From positions 124,001 to 188,000 of the forward strand of contig NZ_JTDV01000003.1 in NCBI RefSeq assembly GCF_000943555.1: 64,000 bases of DNA. The letters are read 5' to 3'. A program made the translations under genes and the position numbers. The notes under the pieces were generated by a model that saw only the letters and a list, made by a program, of their open reading frames with translations, made no database searches and was not told the origin of the DNA. Within the stretch, counting starts at the first letter, position 1; every line of letters starts with the position of its first letter. The DNA is from Neotamlana nanhaiensis. Lineage in GTDB: Bacteria > Bacteroidota > Bacteroidia > Flavobacteriales > Flavobacteriaceae. This document shows, one piece after another, positions 53,124 through 60,523 of the stretch.

Positions 53124-53139
53124 CTTCGACTGCGCTCAG
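53124..53139 (-). repeat. copy of the CTGAGCGCAGTCGAAG dispersed repeat
   Basis: CTTCGACTGCGCTCAG on the plus strand, within GAGATACTTCGACTGCG and CTCAGTATGACA, is the full-length form of the element also at 43021-43038 and 14407-14422 (reverse complement). It lies in the 264-base gap between pnp and rpsO, which otherwise has no ORF; a terminator is at its rpsO end. Confidence 0.75.
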
Positions 53140-53328
53140 TATGACATAACTTAAACTAAATGTTAAACAATGGTCGTTGTGTTGTTGTGTAGTTGTTGTG
53201 ACCAATGAAAAACCATAAAAGCTTCTTCAAAATTTGTCATTACAAATCACATGTATTGTGAAGTGGCAACTGTTTAAACCACTTGTTTCACTTTTTGTAA
53301 TGACTTGTGAAACATATATTTTAAAACA

Positions 53329-53354
53329 AAAAAGAGGCTAAAAAGCCTCTTTTT
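53329..53354 (-). terminator. terminator after rpsO
   Basis: AAAAAGAGGCT, a four-base loop of A and AGCCTCTTTTT make an 11-bp stem immediately beyond the rpsO stop on the minus strand. It would lower read-through into pnp, in contrast to organisms in which rpsO and pnp form one transcript. Confidence 0.85.
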
Positions 53355-53356
53355 AA

Positions 53357-53626
53357 TTATTTTCTTAAACCTAATTCTTTAACTATGGCACGATATCTTA
53401 AAATATCTTTCTTAGTTAAATAATCTAGTAATGCACGACGCTTACCTACTAATTTTACTAACGAACGCTCGGTATTAAAATCTTTACGATTTTGTTTTAA
53501 GTGTTCAGTTAAATGGTTAATTCTGTGCGTAAATAACGCAATTTGTCCTTCTGCACTACCAGTATCGTTTTTTCCTTTACCGTGTTTTGCGAAGATTTCT
53601 TCTTTTACTTCTTTTGATAAATACAT
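53357..53626 (-). CDS. rpsO: 30S ribosomal protein S15
   Basis: An 89-residue S15, the usual length: TGSAEGQIALFTHRINHLTE, LKQNRKDFNTERSLVKLVGK and RRALLDYLTKKDILRY are the conserved helices that bind 16S rRNA. It has its own promoter and terminator. Confidence 0.96.
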   Translation of the reverse strand: MYLSKEVKEEIFAKHGKGKNDTGSAEGQIALFTHRINHLTEHLKQNRKDFNTERSLVKLVGKRRALLDYLTKKDILRYRAIVKELGLRK

Positions 53627-53679
53627 GCTAATATTATTTAAATGATTTTTATGTATATGAAAGACGTTCTTTCAAGCCG

Positions 53680-53687
53680 CAAAGATA
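53680..53687 (-). promoter_or_regulatory. -7 promoter element for rpsO
   Basis: TATCTTTG on the minus strand, a perfect TAnnTTTG match, with a leader of about 45 bases to the rpsO ATG, enough for S15 autoregulation though none is proven. Confidence 0.6.
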
Positions 53688-53792
53688 ACTGTTTTTTTAG
53701 TAAAAAACTAAAATGATTTGTTTTTTTAATTAGCATAAAAATCTTACATTGGTGGTGTTAATTTTTTTAAGAAATGACTCATTGTAATAATT

Positions 53793-54914
53793 ATGATTAG
53801 AAAGCTTGGTCGTTTAAAAGATACACTTTTTGAAAACATATTTAATTACGCCAAAGGCGGTATCGCTATTGTTGGGTTAAATGGGGAATGGATTAAAGTT
53901 AACCATAGTGTTTTAGAGTTTTTGGGGTACACCGAGAGGGAACTGTATCAGAAAACATTTAGGGAAATAACCCATAAAGATGATTTGGGTTTAGATTTGA
54001 ATTATATGCATGAGTTATTAAGCGGAGATATAGAAAATTACCAAATGGATAAACGCTATTTTCATAAAAATGGTCAAATTGTTTGGGCGAGTTTAAGTGT
54101 TTCTTTGGTAAGAGATGTAGATAAATCTCCGCAGTATTTTATTTCACAAATTGATGATATAACAGATAGAGTAGCGTATAGAAGTCAACTAGAAACCATG
54201 ATTGATGTTGTAAAAGAACAAAACGAAAGGTTAACTAGTTTTACCGATATAATTACGCACAACTTAAAAACTCATGTATCTAACTTGGGAACGTTAGTTT
54301 CGTTTTTAGAGGAGGAAAATGAGAGTTTGGGCGCAGTGGAAGATTTTTGTTTATTAAAAGGTTCTGTTGAGCACCTAAGTCAAACAGTAGTTCATTTAAC
54401 TGAAGTAGCAAAAATAAGGGCGGTAAATAAAAGTCAGTTAGAACGATTAAATTTAAAAGAATATATAGAGCACGCCCTATATAACATAAGTGCTTTGGCT
54501 AAGAATAGTAATTGCACTATAGAGAATAGTATAAGTAAAGATTTCTACATCCAAGGCATACCAGCGTATTTAGATAGTATTATTCTTAATTTTTTAACTA
54601 ACGCTATAAAGTACGCTTCTCCAAATCGAGATTTAGTGATCAAATTATCTTGTACAAATGAAAATGATTATGTTGTTTTCTCTGTTGAAGATAATGGTTT
54701 GGGAATTGACTTAAATAAGTTTGGAAAGAAAATGTTTAAAATGTACAATACGTTTCATAAAAATAAAGATGCTACAGGTATAGGTCTTTTTATTACAAAG
54801 AACCATATAGAATCTTTGGGAGGTAGAGTTGCTGTTGAAAGTGCCGTTGATGTTGGGTCTAAATTTATTGTGAATTTTAAAAAATCGACAGCTATTGAAA
54901 AAATAGATGTTTAA
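53793..54914 (+). CDS. PAS-domain sensor histidine kinase
   Basis: A 373-residue soluble kinase. Residues 10-130 are a PAS domain with PAC tail (GLNGEWIKVNHSVLEFLGYT, then HKDDLGLDLNYMHELLSGD). The phospho-acceptor helix has ITHNLKTHVSNLG near residue 155, a Bacteroidota-type H-N-L-K box. The ATPase domain has FLTNAIKYAS (N box), FSVEDNGLGIDL (G1) and DATGIGLFITKNHIESLGG (G2). There is no membrane segment, so it senses a cytoplasmic signal. No response regulator is adjacent. Confidence 0.87.
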   Translation: MIRKLGRLKDTLFENIFNYAKGGIAIVGLNGEWIKVNHSVLEFLGYTERELYQKTFREITHKDDLGLDLNYMHELLSGDIENYQMDKRYFHKNGQIVWASLSVSLVRDVDKSPQYFISQIDDITDRVAYRSQLETMIDVVKEQNERLTSFTDIITHNLKTHVSNLGTLVSFLEEENESLGAVEDFCLLKGSVEHLSQTVVHLTEVAKIRAVNKSQLERLNLKEYIEHALYNISALAKNSNCTIENSISKDFYIQGIPAYLDSIILNFLTNAIKYASPNRDLVIKLSCTNENDYVVFSVEDNGLGIDLNKFGKKMFKMYNTFHKNKDATGIGLFITKNHIESLGGRVAVESAVDVGSKFIVNFKKSTAIEKIDV

Positions 54915-54927
54915 AAGAAGCTTCAAC

Positions 54928-56421
54928 TTATCTGTTTCTCCAGAAAAATGGCGTTAATAAAATAAGTACTGTAAACAATTCTAAACGGCCAATAAGCATT
55001 AAAAACGATGCCCACCACTGAGCTAAATTGGGTAAGGCGGCGTAATTGTTTACAGGTCCAAAATCGCCAAGTGCAGGCCCAACGTTTCCTAAAGTAGATG
55101 CCGCTAAACCAACTGCTGATTTGTAGTCGATACCAAACATTGAGAACACCAAAGCGCCAATAATAAACGACAACATATATAAAATAAAAAAGCCTAATAT
55201 ATTAAATACAATACCTCCTTCAATCGCTTTTTTATTGTAACGTACAGGAATAATGGCATTAGGATGTAGTGCTCTTTTAAACTCTAAAAAACCGTTTTTA
55301 ATTAAAATTAAATGGCGAACAACTTTTACACCGCCCGAAGTACTTCCAGCCGAACCACCAAGAAACATTAAGCCGAAGAAGAAAACCACCAAAAAGGGTG
55401 TCCATAAAGTATAATCCGCCGAAACGAATCCTGTAGTTGTAATTACCGATAATACTTGAAACAAAGCATGCCTAAAGGCACTTTCGGCTTTTCCCCAAAC
55501 CATTGGGTGGTTAATAGAAGATTCGGTTAAATCGGCTCTAAAATAAATAATTAAGGCAGCAATTATAGTAAATATGGCAACAAACTTAAAGTAGAGTTTA
55601 AATTCTTCATCTTGAATGGCTTTTTGCACTTTTCCTTTAAAAGCAAAATAACTTAATACAAAGTTTGTACCTGCCAAAAACATAAAAAGTATGATAATGT
55701 ATTGAATAATAGGCTGGTCGTTCCAGTAAGCAACACTAGCATTTTTAGTTGAGAATCCGCCAGTTGATAGCGTACAAAGCGCATGATTTATAGCATCAAA
55801 AAACGACATGCCTGCTAAACTTAAAAACAACGTTTCGGCAGCGGTGTAACCAAAGTAAATAAGCCATAAGCGTTTTGCAGTATCGGTAATTCTGGGGTGG
55901 AGTTTATCGGCACTAGGTCCTGGGGCTTCGGCAGCAAAAAGCTGCATACCACCAATACCTAAAAGCGGTAAAATAGCAATTGCAAGTACAATAATACCCA
56001 TACCGCCAATCCAATGCGTTAAACTACGCCAAAATAGTACACCTTTTGGTACCGCTTCAATGTCGTTTAAAATAGAGGCTCCAGTTGTTGTGTAGCCCGA
56101 CATGGTTTCAAAAAAGGCATTGCTGAAATTAGGAATACTTCCTGTTAAAACATATGGGGTAGCACCAGAAAGCGACATAATTATCCACCCAAAAGTAACA
56201 ACTATATAACCTTCGCGTTTGTTCATTTCTTTGGTATGCTTTCGGGTAAAAAACATAACAATAATGCCTAAAATTAGGTTTGCTAAACTCGAAATTGCCA
56301 GCTGTAAGGTAACACCATCTTTATAAATTAAACTTATTAAAGTTGAAAGCAACATAAAGCCTCCATTAAACAATAATAACGATCCTAAAAAATAAAAAAT
56401 GATTTTGTAGTTAAGTTTCAT
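54928..56421 (-). CDS. trkH: TrkH family potassium uptake protein
   Basis: A 497-residue membrane protein with four pore repeats: TMSGYTTTGAS, CTLSTGGFSTKN, SVITTTGFVSADY and STLGNVGPALGDF are the filter loops, with TTG-type or STG-type filters in the first three and GNVGP in the fourth. It lets potassium into the cell, gated by TrkA. It is downstream of trkA, separated by 9 bases. Confidence 0.92.
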   Translation of the reverse strand: MKLNYKIIFYFLGSLLLFNGGFMLLSTLISLIYKDGVTLQLAISSLANLILGIIVMFFTRKHTKEMNKREGYIVVTFGWIIMSLSGATPYVLTGSIPNFSNAFFETMSGYTTTGASILNDIEAVPKGVLFWRSLTHWIGGMGIIVLAIAILPLLGIGGMQLFAAEAPGPSADKLHPRITDTAKRLWLIYFGYTAAETLFLSLAGMSFFDAINHALCTLSTGGFSTKNASVAYWNDQPIIQYIIILFMFLAGTNFVLSYFAFKGKVQKAIQDEEFKLYFKFVAIFTIIAALIIYFRADLTESSINHPMVWGKAESAFRHALFQVLSVITTTGFVSADYTLWTPFLVVFFFGLMFLGGSAGSTSGGVKVVRHLILIKNGFLEFKRALHPNAIIPVRYNKKAIEGGIVFNILGFFILYMLSFIIGALVFSMFGIDYKSAVGLAASTLGNVGPALGDFGPVNNYAALPNLAQWWASFLMLIGRLELFTVLILLTPFFWRNR

Positions 56422-56430
56422 TTTTGGGGT

Positions 56431-57780
56431 TTAGCGGAATAATTTTTCAACACCTTTTATAGATTGTAATAAGCTACATACTACCACCAAATCACCTTCA
56501 CGAATTTTAAAATCGCCCAAAGCAATTTGCCCAATACCATCGCGAATAACACCGCCAATAATGGCCGAACGAGGAAAATCTAATTTTTTAATGTATTTAT
56601 TACAAATGGCCGAAGACGCTTTTACTTCAAACTCTAATAATTCGGCGTTCATATTGTTTAGTTTTGTCATCGCAACAACTTCACCCTTACGAATGTATCT
56701 AAAAATATTGTTGGCTGCCAACAGTTTTTTATTAATTAAGGTACCAATTCCAACCGACTGCGATAACTCGAAATAATCCATATTTTCAACCAGCGCAATG
56801 GTTTTTTTAACCTCTTTCGATTTAGCTACAAGGCAAGACATAATATTCGTTTCAGAGTTTTCACCAACAGCAATAAACGCATCCATATCACAAATGTTTT
56901 CTTCGTCTAGCAAATCTACATTTTTACCATCGCCATGAAGCACTAATACTTTAGGTAAATCGTCGGCAAAATCGAAAGCACGTTCTTTATTTTCAACAAA
57001 AAGTTTTACGTTAATGCCTTTTTCGGCTAGTTCTCTAGCGGTTTTGTAGCCAATTTTACTACCACCTAAAACCATTACATTTTTTATGTCTCTATTGGCT
57101 TTTCCTGTTAATCTGCAAAGTTCTTCGCCGCCATCTTCGGTAGTAATAAAAACAACGGTATCTCCTTTTTGAAATACGGTATCACCACGAGGAATAATAG
57201 TATTTTGAGCGCCAAAACGTTGAATGGCAATTGGTACAAAATGAATTTCTGGGAAAATTTTAGCCGCTTCTTTTACGGTTTTTCCAACAAATAGGGCTTC
57301 GCTTGATAATACCAAACCAGCCATTTTTAAAGCGCCATCTTCAAATTCGTAGGCATCTTTAAACGACGATTGTTTTAATGATAATTCAATTTCTGAAGCT
57401 GCTAAAGATTCAGGCGAAATAAGTTCGTCTATACCAAATTTAGTAAAGCCTAATTCATCTTTATGTCTAATAAATTCGGTATTTGTAATTCTGGCAATAG
57501 TTTTATCCGATCCTAATTGTTTGGCTAAAACACAGGCTGTAATATTGGTAGTTTCACTAGCGGTAACAGCTATAAATAATTCAGAATCCTCAACTCTAGC
57601 ATCTTTTAAAATAGCTCTGGATGTGGCATCTCCTCGAATTACTTTAATATCTAAATGTGTATCGGCGTAAGCCAAACTATCTTTATCTATATCTATTAAA
57701 GTGATTTCTTGCGACTCGTAAGATAAAAGTTTAGCTAAATGAAATCCGACTTCACCTGCACCAGCAATTATAATTTTCAT
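56431..57780 (-). CDS. trkA: Trk system potassium transport protein TrkA
   Basis: A 449-residue protein with two RCK halves, each an N-domain plus a C-domain. The first begins MKIIIAGAGEVGFHLAKLLS (GxGxxG of NAD(H) binding); the second has VMVLGGSKIGYKTARELAEK (about 226-245). VRGDATSRAIL and LHGDGKNVDLLDEE are the matching acidic loops. It binds nucleotide and controls TrkH. Cytoplasmic; co-transcribed with trkH. Confidence 0.93.
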   Translation of the reverse strand: MKIIIAGAGEVGFHLAKLLSYESQEITLIDIDKDSLAYADTHLDIKVIRGDATSRAILKDARVEDSELFIAVTASETTNITACVLAKQLGSDKTIARITNTEFIRHKDELGFTKFGIDELISPESLAASEIELSLKQSSFKDAYEFEDGALKMAGLVLSSEALFVGKTVKEAAKIFPEIHFVPIAIQRFGAQNTIIPRGDTVFQKGDTVVFITTEDGGEELCRLTGKANRDIKNVMVLGGSKIGYKTARELAEKGINVKLFVENKERAFDFADDLPKVLVLHGDGKNVDLLDEENICDMDAFIAVGENSETNIMSCLVAKSKEVKKTIALVENMDYFELSQSVGIGTLINKKLLAANNIFRYIRKGEVVAMTKLNNMNAELLEFEVKASSAICNKYIKKLDFPRSAIIGGVIRDGIGQIALGDFKIREGDLVVVCSLLQSIKGVEKLFR

Positions 57781-57804
57781 TTTTCAATGTAATAAAAAGT
57801 AGTG

Positions 57805-57812
57805 CAAATATA
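57805..57812 (-). promoter_or_regulatory. -7 promoter element for trkA-trkH
   Basis: TATATTTG on the minus strand is a perfect TAnnTTTG match, 24 bases before the trkA ATG. The menG promoter lies on the other strand 75 bases away. Confidence 0.6.
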
Positions 57813-57887
57813 CTATAATTACAATTTTGGGATAATATTATTCAATATAATTCCTTTATAGCAACCATGCTTAAACTTTTAAAAGAT

Positions 57888-57895
57888 TATCTTTG
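57888..57895 (+). promoter_or_regulatory. -7 promoter element for menG
   Basis: TATCTTTG is a perfect TAnnTTTG match ending 10 bases before the menG TTG at 57906. Transcription would start close to the first codon, so the leader is a few bases at most. Confidence 0.6.
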
Positions 57896-57905
57896 CTAAA
57901 AATTT

Positions 57906-58637
57906 TTGAGTTTGTTAAAAGTAAAACCTTATAAAAACAGCGACCTTGGTAAAAAAGAACAGGTTGCTAAAATGTTCGATACGATTTCTGAAGAATACGA
58001 TGGTTTAAACCGTGTTATCTCGTTTGGAATTGATGTTAAATGGCGTAAGAAAGTAGTGCAAATGGTTGGTGCTACTAATCCTGATTCTATTTTAGATATA
58101 GCAACAGGAACGGGCGATTTAGCCATAAACTTAGCACAAACACAGGCTACTAAAATTGTTGGCTTAGACATTAGCAGCGGGATGCTTGAGGTTGGTAAAG
58201 AAAAAATTAAAAAGAGGGGTTTAAACTCTAAAATAGAAATGGTTTTAGGTGATAGCGAAAACTTGCCTTTTTCAGATAATTCCTTTGATGCCATTACCGT
58301 AGCTTTTGGTGTGCGAAATTTTGAAACTTTAGAAAACGGACTGAAGGAAATTTTAAGGGTTTTAAAACCAGGAGGTACTTTTGTTATTTTAGAAACATCG
58401 GTGCCAACAAAAACACCATTTAAGCAAGGTTATAATTTATATACAAAAAATATTATGCCTTTTATTGGAAAAATCTTTTCTAAAGACAGAAGTGCTTATA
58501 AGTATTTAAGCGAATCGGCTTCGGTTTTTCCATATGGTGAAGCTTTAAACAATATTTTACGTAAAATTGGGTTTATTAATGTTGAAGATTTTCCGCAAAC
58601 ATTGGGTGTGGCAACCATTTATAAATCATCGAAGTAA
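57906..58637 (+). CDS. menG: demethylmenaquinone methyltransferase (MenG/UbiE)
   Basis: A 243-residue UbiE family enzyme. The TTG at 57906 (or 57912) is chosen because no ATG exists before the conserved N-terminus [39 protein letters not shown] is family motif 1; [17 protein letters not shown] is the SAM site; [16 protein letters not shown] and [16 protein letters not shown] are the ubiE signatures. It methylates demethylmenaquinone to menaquinone, the main quinone of Bacteroidota. porT follows 4 bases later. Confidence 0.93.
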   Translation: MSLLKVKPYKNSDLGKKEQVAKMFDTISEEYDGLNRVISFGIDVKWRKKVVQMVGATNPDSILDIATGTGDLAINLAQTQATKIVGLDISSGMLEVGKEKIKKRGLNSKIEMVLGDSENLPFSDNSFDAITVAFGVRNFETLENGLKEILRVLKPGGTFVILETSVPTKTPFKQGYNLYTKNIMPFIGKIFSKDRSAYKYLSESASVFPYGEALNNILRKIGFINVEDFPQTLGVATIYKSSK

Positions 58638-58641
58638 AAAT

Positions 58642-59373
58642 ATGAAGCATTTTTTTGCAATTCTCTCATTCTTATTTGTAGTTAAAACATCACAAGCTCA
58701 GCTTTTTAAGCGCGAAAAGGTAATTTATGATGCCAATCAAGGTCGTGGCACAACCGATAATAATTTATTGCGTTGGGGGTACTTTTTAGGATTAAGTTCG
58801 TACGATTTTAATTTTGATTACCACAACGATATGCGTGATATTTACGTTACAAAAAGCCCTGGCTTTAACGTTGGGTTAATAGGAAATTTGCGAATTAATA
58901 AGTTTTTAGATTTGCGATTAGAACCTGGTTTAATGATTACGAGCCGAGAGCTTAACTATAGTGAGAGCTATTTTGCAAACGAACCCGAAATCCGTAATTC
59001 ATATTTAGTTCGCGAAGTTAAATCGACCTATATTCATGTGCCCTTATTATTAAAAGTTTCAACTAAACGAATCAATAATTTTAAACCGTTTATTGTTGGG
59101 GGTTTTTCAACAGCTTTAAATCTTTCGAGTAACGAAGAAAACCCAGAAGATAACCGCACAGGCCAGTTTAGAACAACCAAAAATGCCTTATTCTATGAGT
59201 TAGGTTTTGGTATCGATTTTTATTTATACAATTTTAAGTTTACGCCTTCGGTACGTGGTGTTTTTGGTATTAACGACGAGTTGGTTAGAGATGAAGATCC
59301 TAATAGCCCTTGGACAAGCAACGTAGCAAGTATGAAAACGCGTGGATTGTTTATTAATTTTACGTTTCAGTAG
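58642..59373 (+). CDS. porT: PorT family protein of the type IX secretion system
   Basis: A 243-residue outer-membrane beta-barrel. ATG at 58642 is chosen over an in-frame ATG at 58567, giving a clean signal peptide cut after TSQAQ. LRWGYFLGLSSYDFNF and SPGFNVGLIGNLRINKF with later YIHVPLLLKVSTKRINNFK follow the PorT layout, and the last residue is aromatic-Gln, near the usual barrel C-terminus. PorT is required for T9SS export in Flavobacterium. menG-porT order is one I recall in the Flavobacteriaceae. Confidence 0.82.
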   Translation: MKHFFAILSFLFVVKTSQAQLFKREKVIYDANQGRGTTDNNLLRWGYFLGLSSYDFNFDYHNDMRDIYVTKSPGFNVGLIGNLRINKFLDLRLEPGLMITSRELNYSESYFANEPEIRNSYLVREVKSTYIHVPLLLKVSTKRINNFKPFIVGGFSTALNLSSNEENPEDNRTGQFRTTKNALFYELGFGIDFYLYNFKFTPSVRGVFGINDELVRDEDPNSPWTSNVASMKTRGLFINFTFQ

Positions 59374-59390
59374 GGCTTATTTAGTTGGCG

Positions 59391-59450
59391 GTTGCAGTAT
59401 TCAGTGGGCAGTCGCAGTATTCAGTCGTAGTATTCATTCGCAGTTAGCAT
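59391..59450. repeat. CAGTATTCAGT low-complexity repeat tract
   Basis: A run built from GCAGTATTCAGT, GGGCAGTCGCAGT and similar units, just past porT. It is the same vocabulary as the 40132-40216 tract. See also 59535-59580. Confidence 0.75.
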
Positions 59451-59534
59451 TAGGCCGAAAAGTTTAATAACTTTCTTTTCCGCGATCTTTGAGTATTGTA
59501 ATTTGGAATTTTATTATTGTAATTTATTTTGCGT

Positions 59535-59580
59535 GTAGTATTCAGTATTCAGTATTCAGTCGCAGTTAGCAGTTGCGGTA
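59535..59580. repeat. CAGTATTCAGT low-complexity repeat tract, second part
   Basis: Three tandem TATTCAG units followed by TCGCAGTTAGCAGTTGC. It is 84 bases beyond the first tract; the two together fill about 40 percent of the 264-base gap between convergent porT and the methyltransferase gene, which has no other feature. Confidence 0.7.
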
Positions 59581-59637
59581 GGAATTAAGCAAAAAATCTC
59601 AACAACACTACAACTCCACAAATTAAGCTAGCAATTA

Positions 59638-60372
59638 TTAATTTCTCCTCCTAAATTCACTCAATAAAATGGCTGTAGCGGTGGCTACATTTAAGCTCTC
59701 GGTGGCTTGAATATCGCCAAATCTTGGTATGGATATTTTTTCGGTAATTAGTGTTTCAATAGTTTCGCTAATACCATTTGCTTCATTACCCATTACTAAT
59801 ATGCCATCGGTTAAATCTTGCTTTTGGTACACGTTATTGCCTTCCATAAAAGCACCATAAACAGGAAGTTTTGTATGCTTTAAATAATCTTCAAGATTTA
59901 CATAACTAATATTTATTCGTGTAATAGATCCCATGGTTGCTTGTATCACTTTTGGGTTATAACAATCTACCGTTTGGTTGCTGCATACTAGATTTTTTAT
60001 GCCAAACCAATCGCAAAGTCTAATAATAGTCCCTAAATTTCCTGGGTCGCGAACAGCATCGAGCGCCAATGTTAAACCAGAAGCTTCAATTTTTGTTGAT
60101 TTGGGAATTTCGAAAACAGCCAATGCGGTGTTTGGTGTAGATAAAAAACTAATACGCTTTAAGTCGGTTTCAGAAATTAAAATTTCATCATCTGCATTAT
60201 AATTGGCATCAATTTTGAATGATTTTGTGGTATATAATTTTTGAAGTTTAAAAGACGACTGAAGCAATTCGGTTATCGTTTTTATGCCTTCAACCACAAA
60301 TAAACCATGCTGAAGTCTATACTTTTTTTGTTTTAAACTAGTTATTAATTTTATCTGACTTTTTGAAAGCAT
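59638..60372 (-). CDS. TrmH/SpoU family RNA 2'-O-methyltransferase
   Basis: A 244-residue SPOUT enzyme. ATG at 60372 is preferred over one 20 codons upstream that would add a hydrophobic stretch. MLSKSQIKLITSLKQKKYRL is the usual start with the substrate-binding domain; LALDAVRDPGNLGTIIRLCD (about 100-119) is motif 1; LVMGNEANGISE is motif 2; ESLNVATATAILLSEF is motif 3 of the SAM knot. It methylates ribose of rRNA or tRNA; the target cannot be told. Confidence 0.88.
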   Translation of the reverse strand: MLSKSQIKLITSLKQKKYRLQHGLFVVEGIKTITELLQSSFKLQKLYTTKSFKIDANYNADDEILISETDLKRISFLSTPNTALAVFEIPKSTKIEASGLTLALDAVRDPGNLGTIIRLCDWFGIKNLVCSNQTVDCYNPKVIQATMGSITRINISYVNLEDYLKHTKLPVYGAFMEGNNVYQKQDLTDGILVMGNEANGISETIETLITEKISIPRFGDIQATESLNVATATAILLSEFRRRN

Positions 60373-60460
60373 GTTTGGGTATTTTTTATAAAGAAAAGAA
60401 AATATTAATAAGTTGAGCAGAAGCAACAACAATTAAGTCTCTTTTTCTGTTTAAAAGCTG

Positions 60461-60468
60461 TATTTTTG
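60461..60468 (+). promoter_or_regulatory. -7 promoter element for the TamL/BamA-like gene
   Basis: TATTTTTG is a perfect TAnnTTTG match, 55 bases before the TTG start. It faces the minus-strand element at 60473-60480 with 4 bases between them. Confidence 0.6.
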
Positions 60469-60472
60469 ATCG

Positions 60473-60480
60473 CAAAATTA
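60473..60480 (-). promoter_or_regulatory. -7 promoter element for the SpoU methyltransferase gene
   Basis: TAATTTTG read on the minus strand, a perfect TAnnTTTG match, about 100 bases before the ATG at 60372. Start sites of this and the opposing promoter would fall within about 10 bases and cross. Confidence 0.55.
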
Positions 60481-60523
60481 GGGATTATAAATTTTAAAAA
60501 ACACTAAATCGAAATATCTCCAT

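Noticed and set aside
58567-58641. A longer PorT beginning inside menG
   Set aside because: The extra 25 residues are basic and translate the menG 3' end; starting at 58642 gives a clean signal peptide.
60373-60432. A longer SpoU methyltransferase with an N-terminal hydrophobic stretch
   Set aside because: The extra residues are a run of Leu/Phe not seen in the family; the family start MLSKSQIKLI at 60372 is a better fit.
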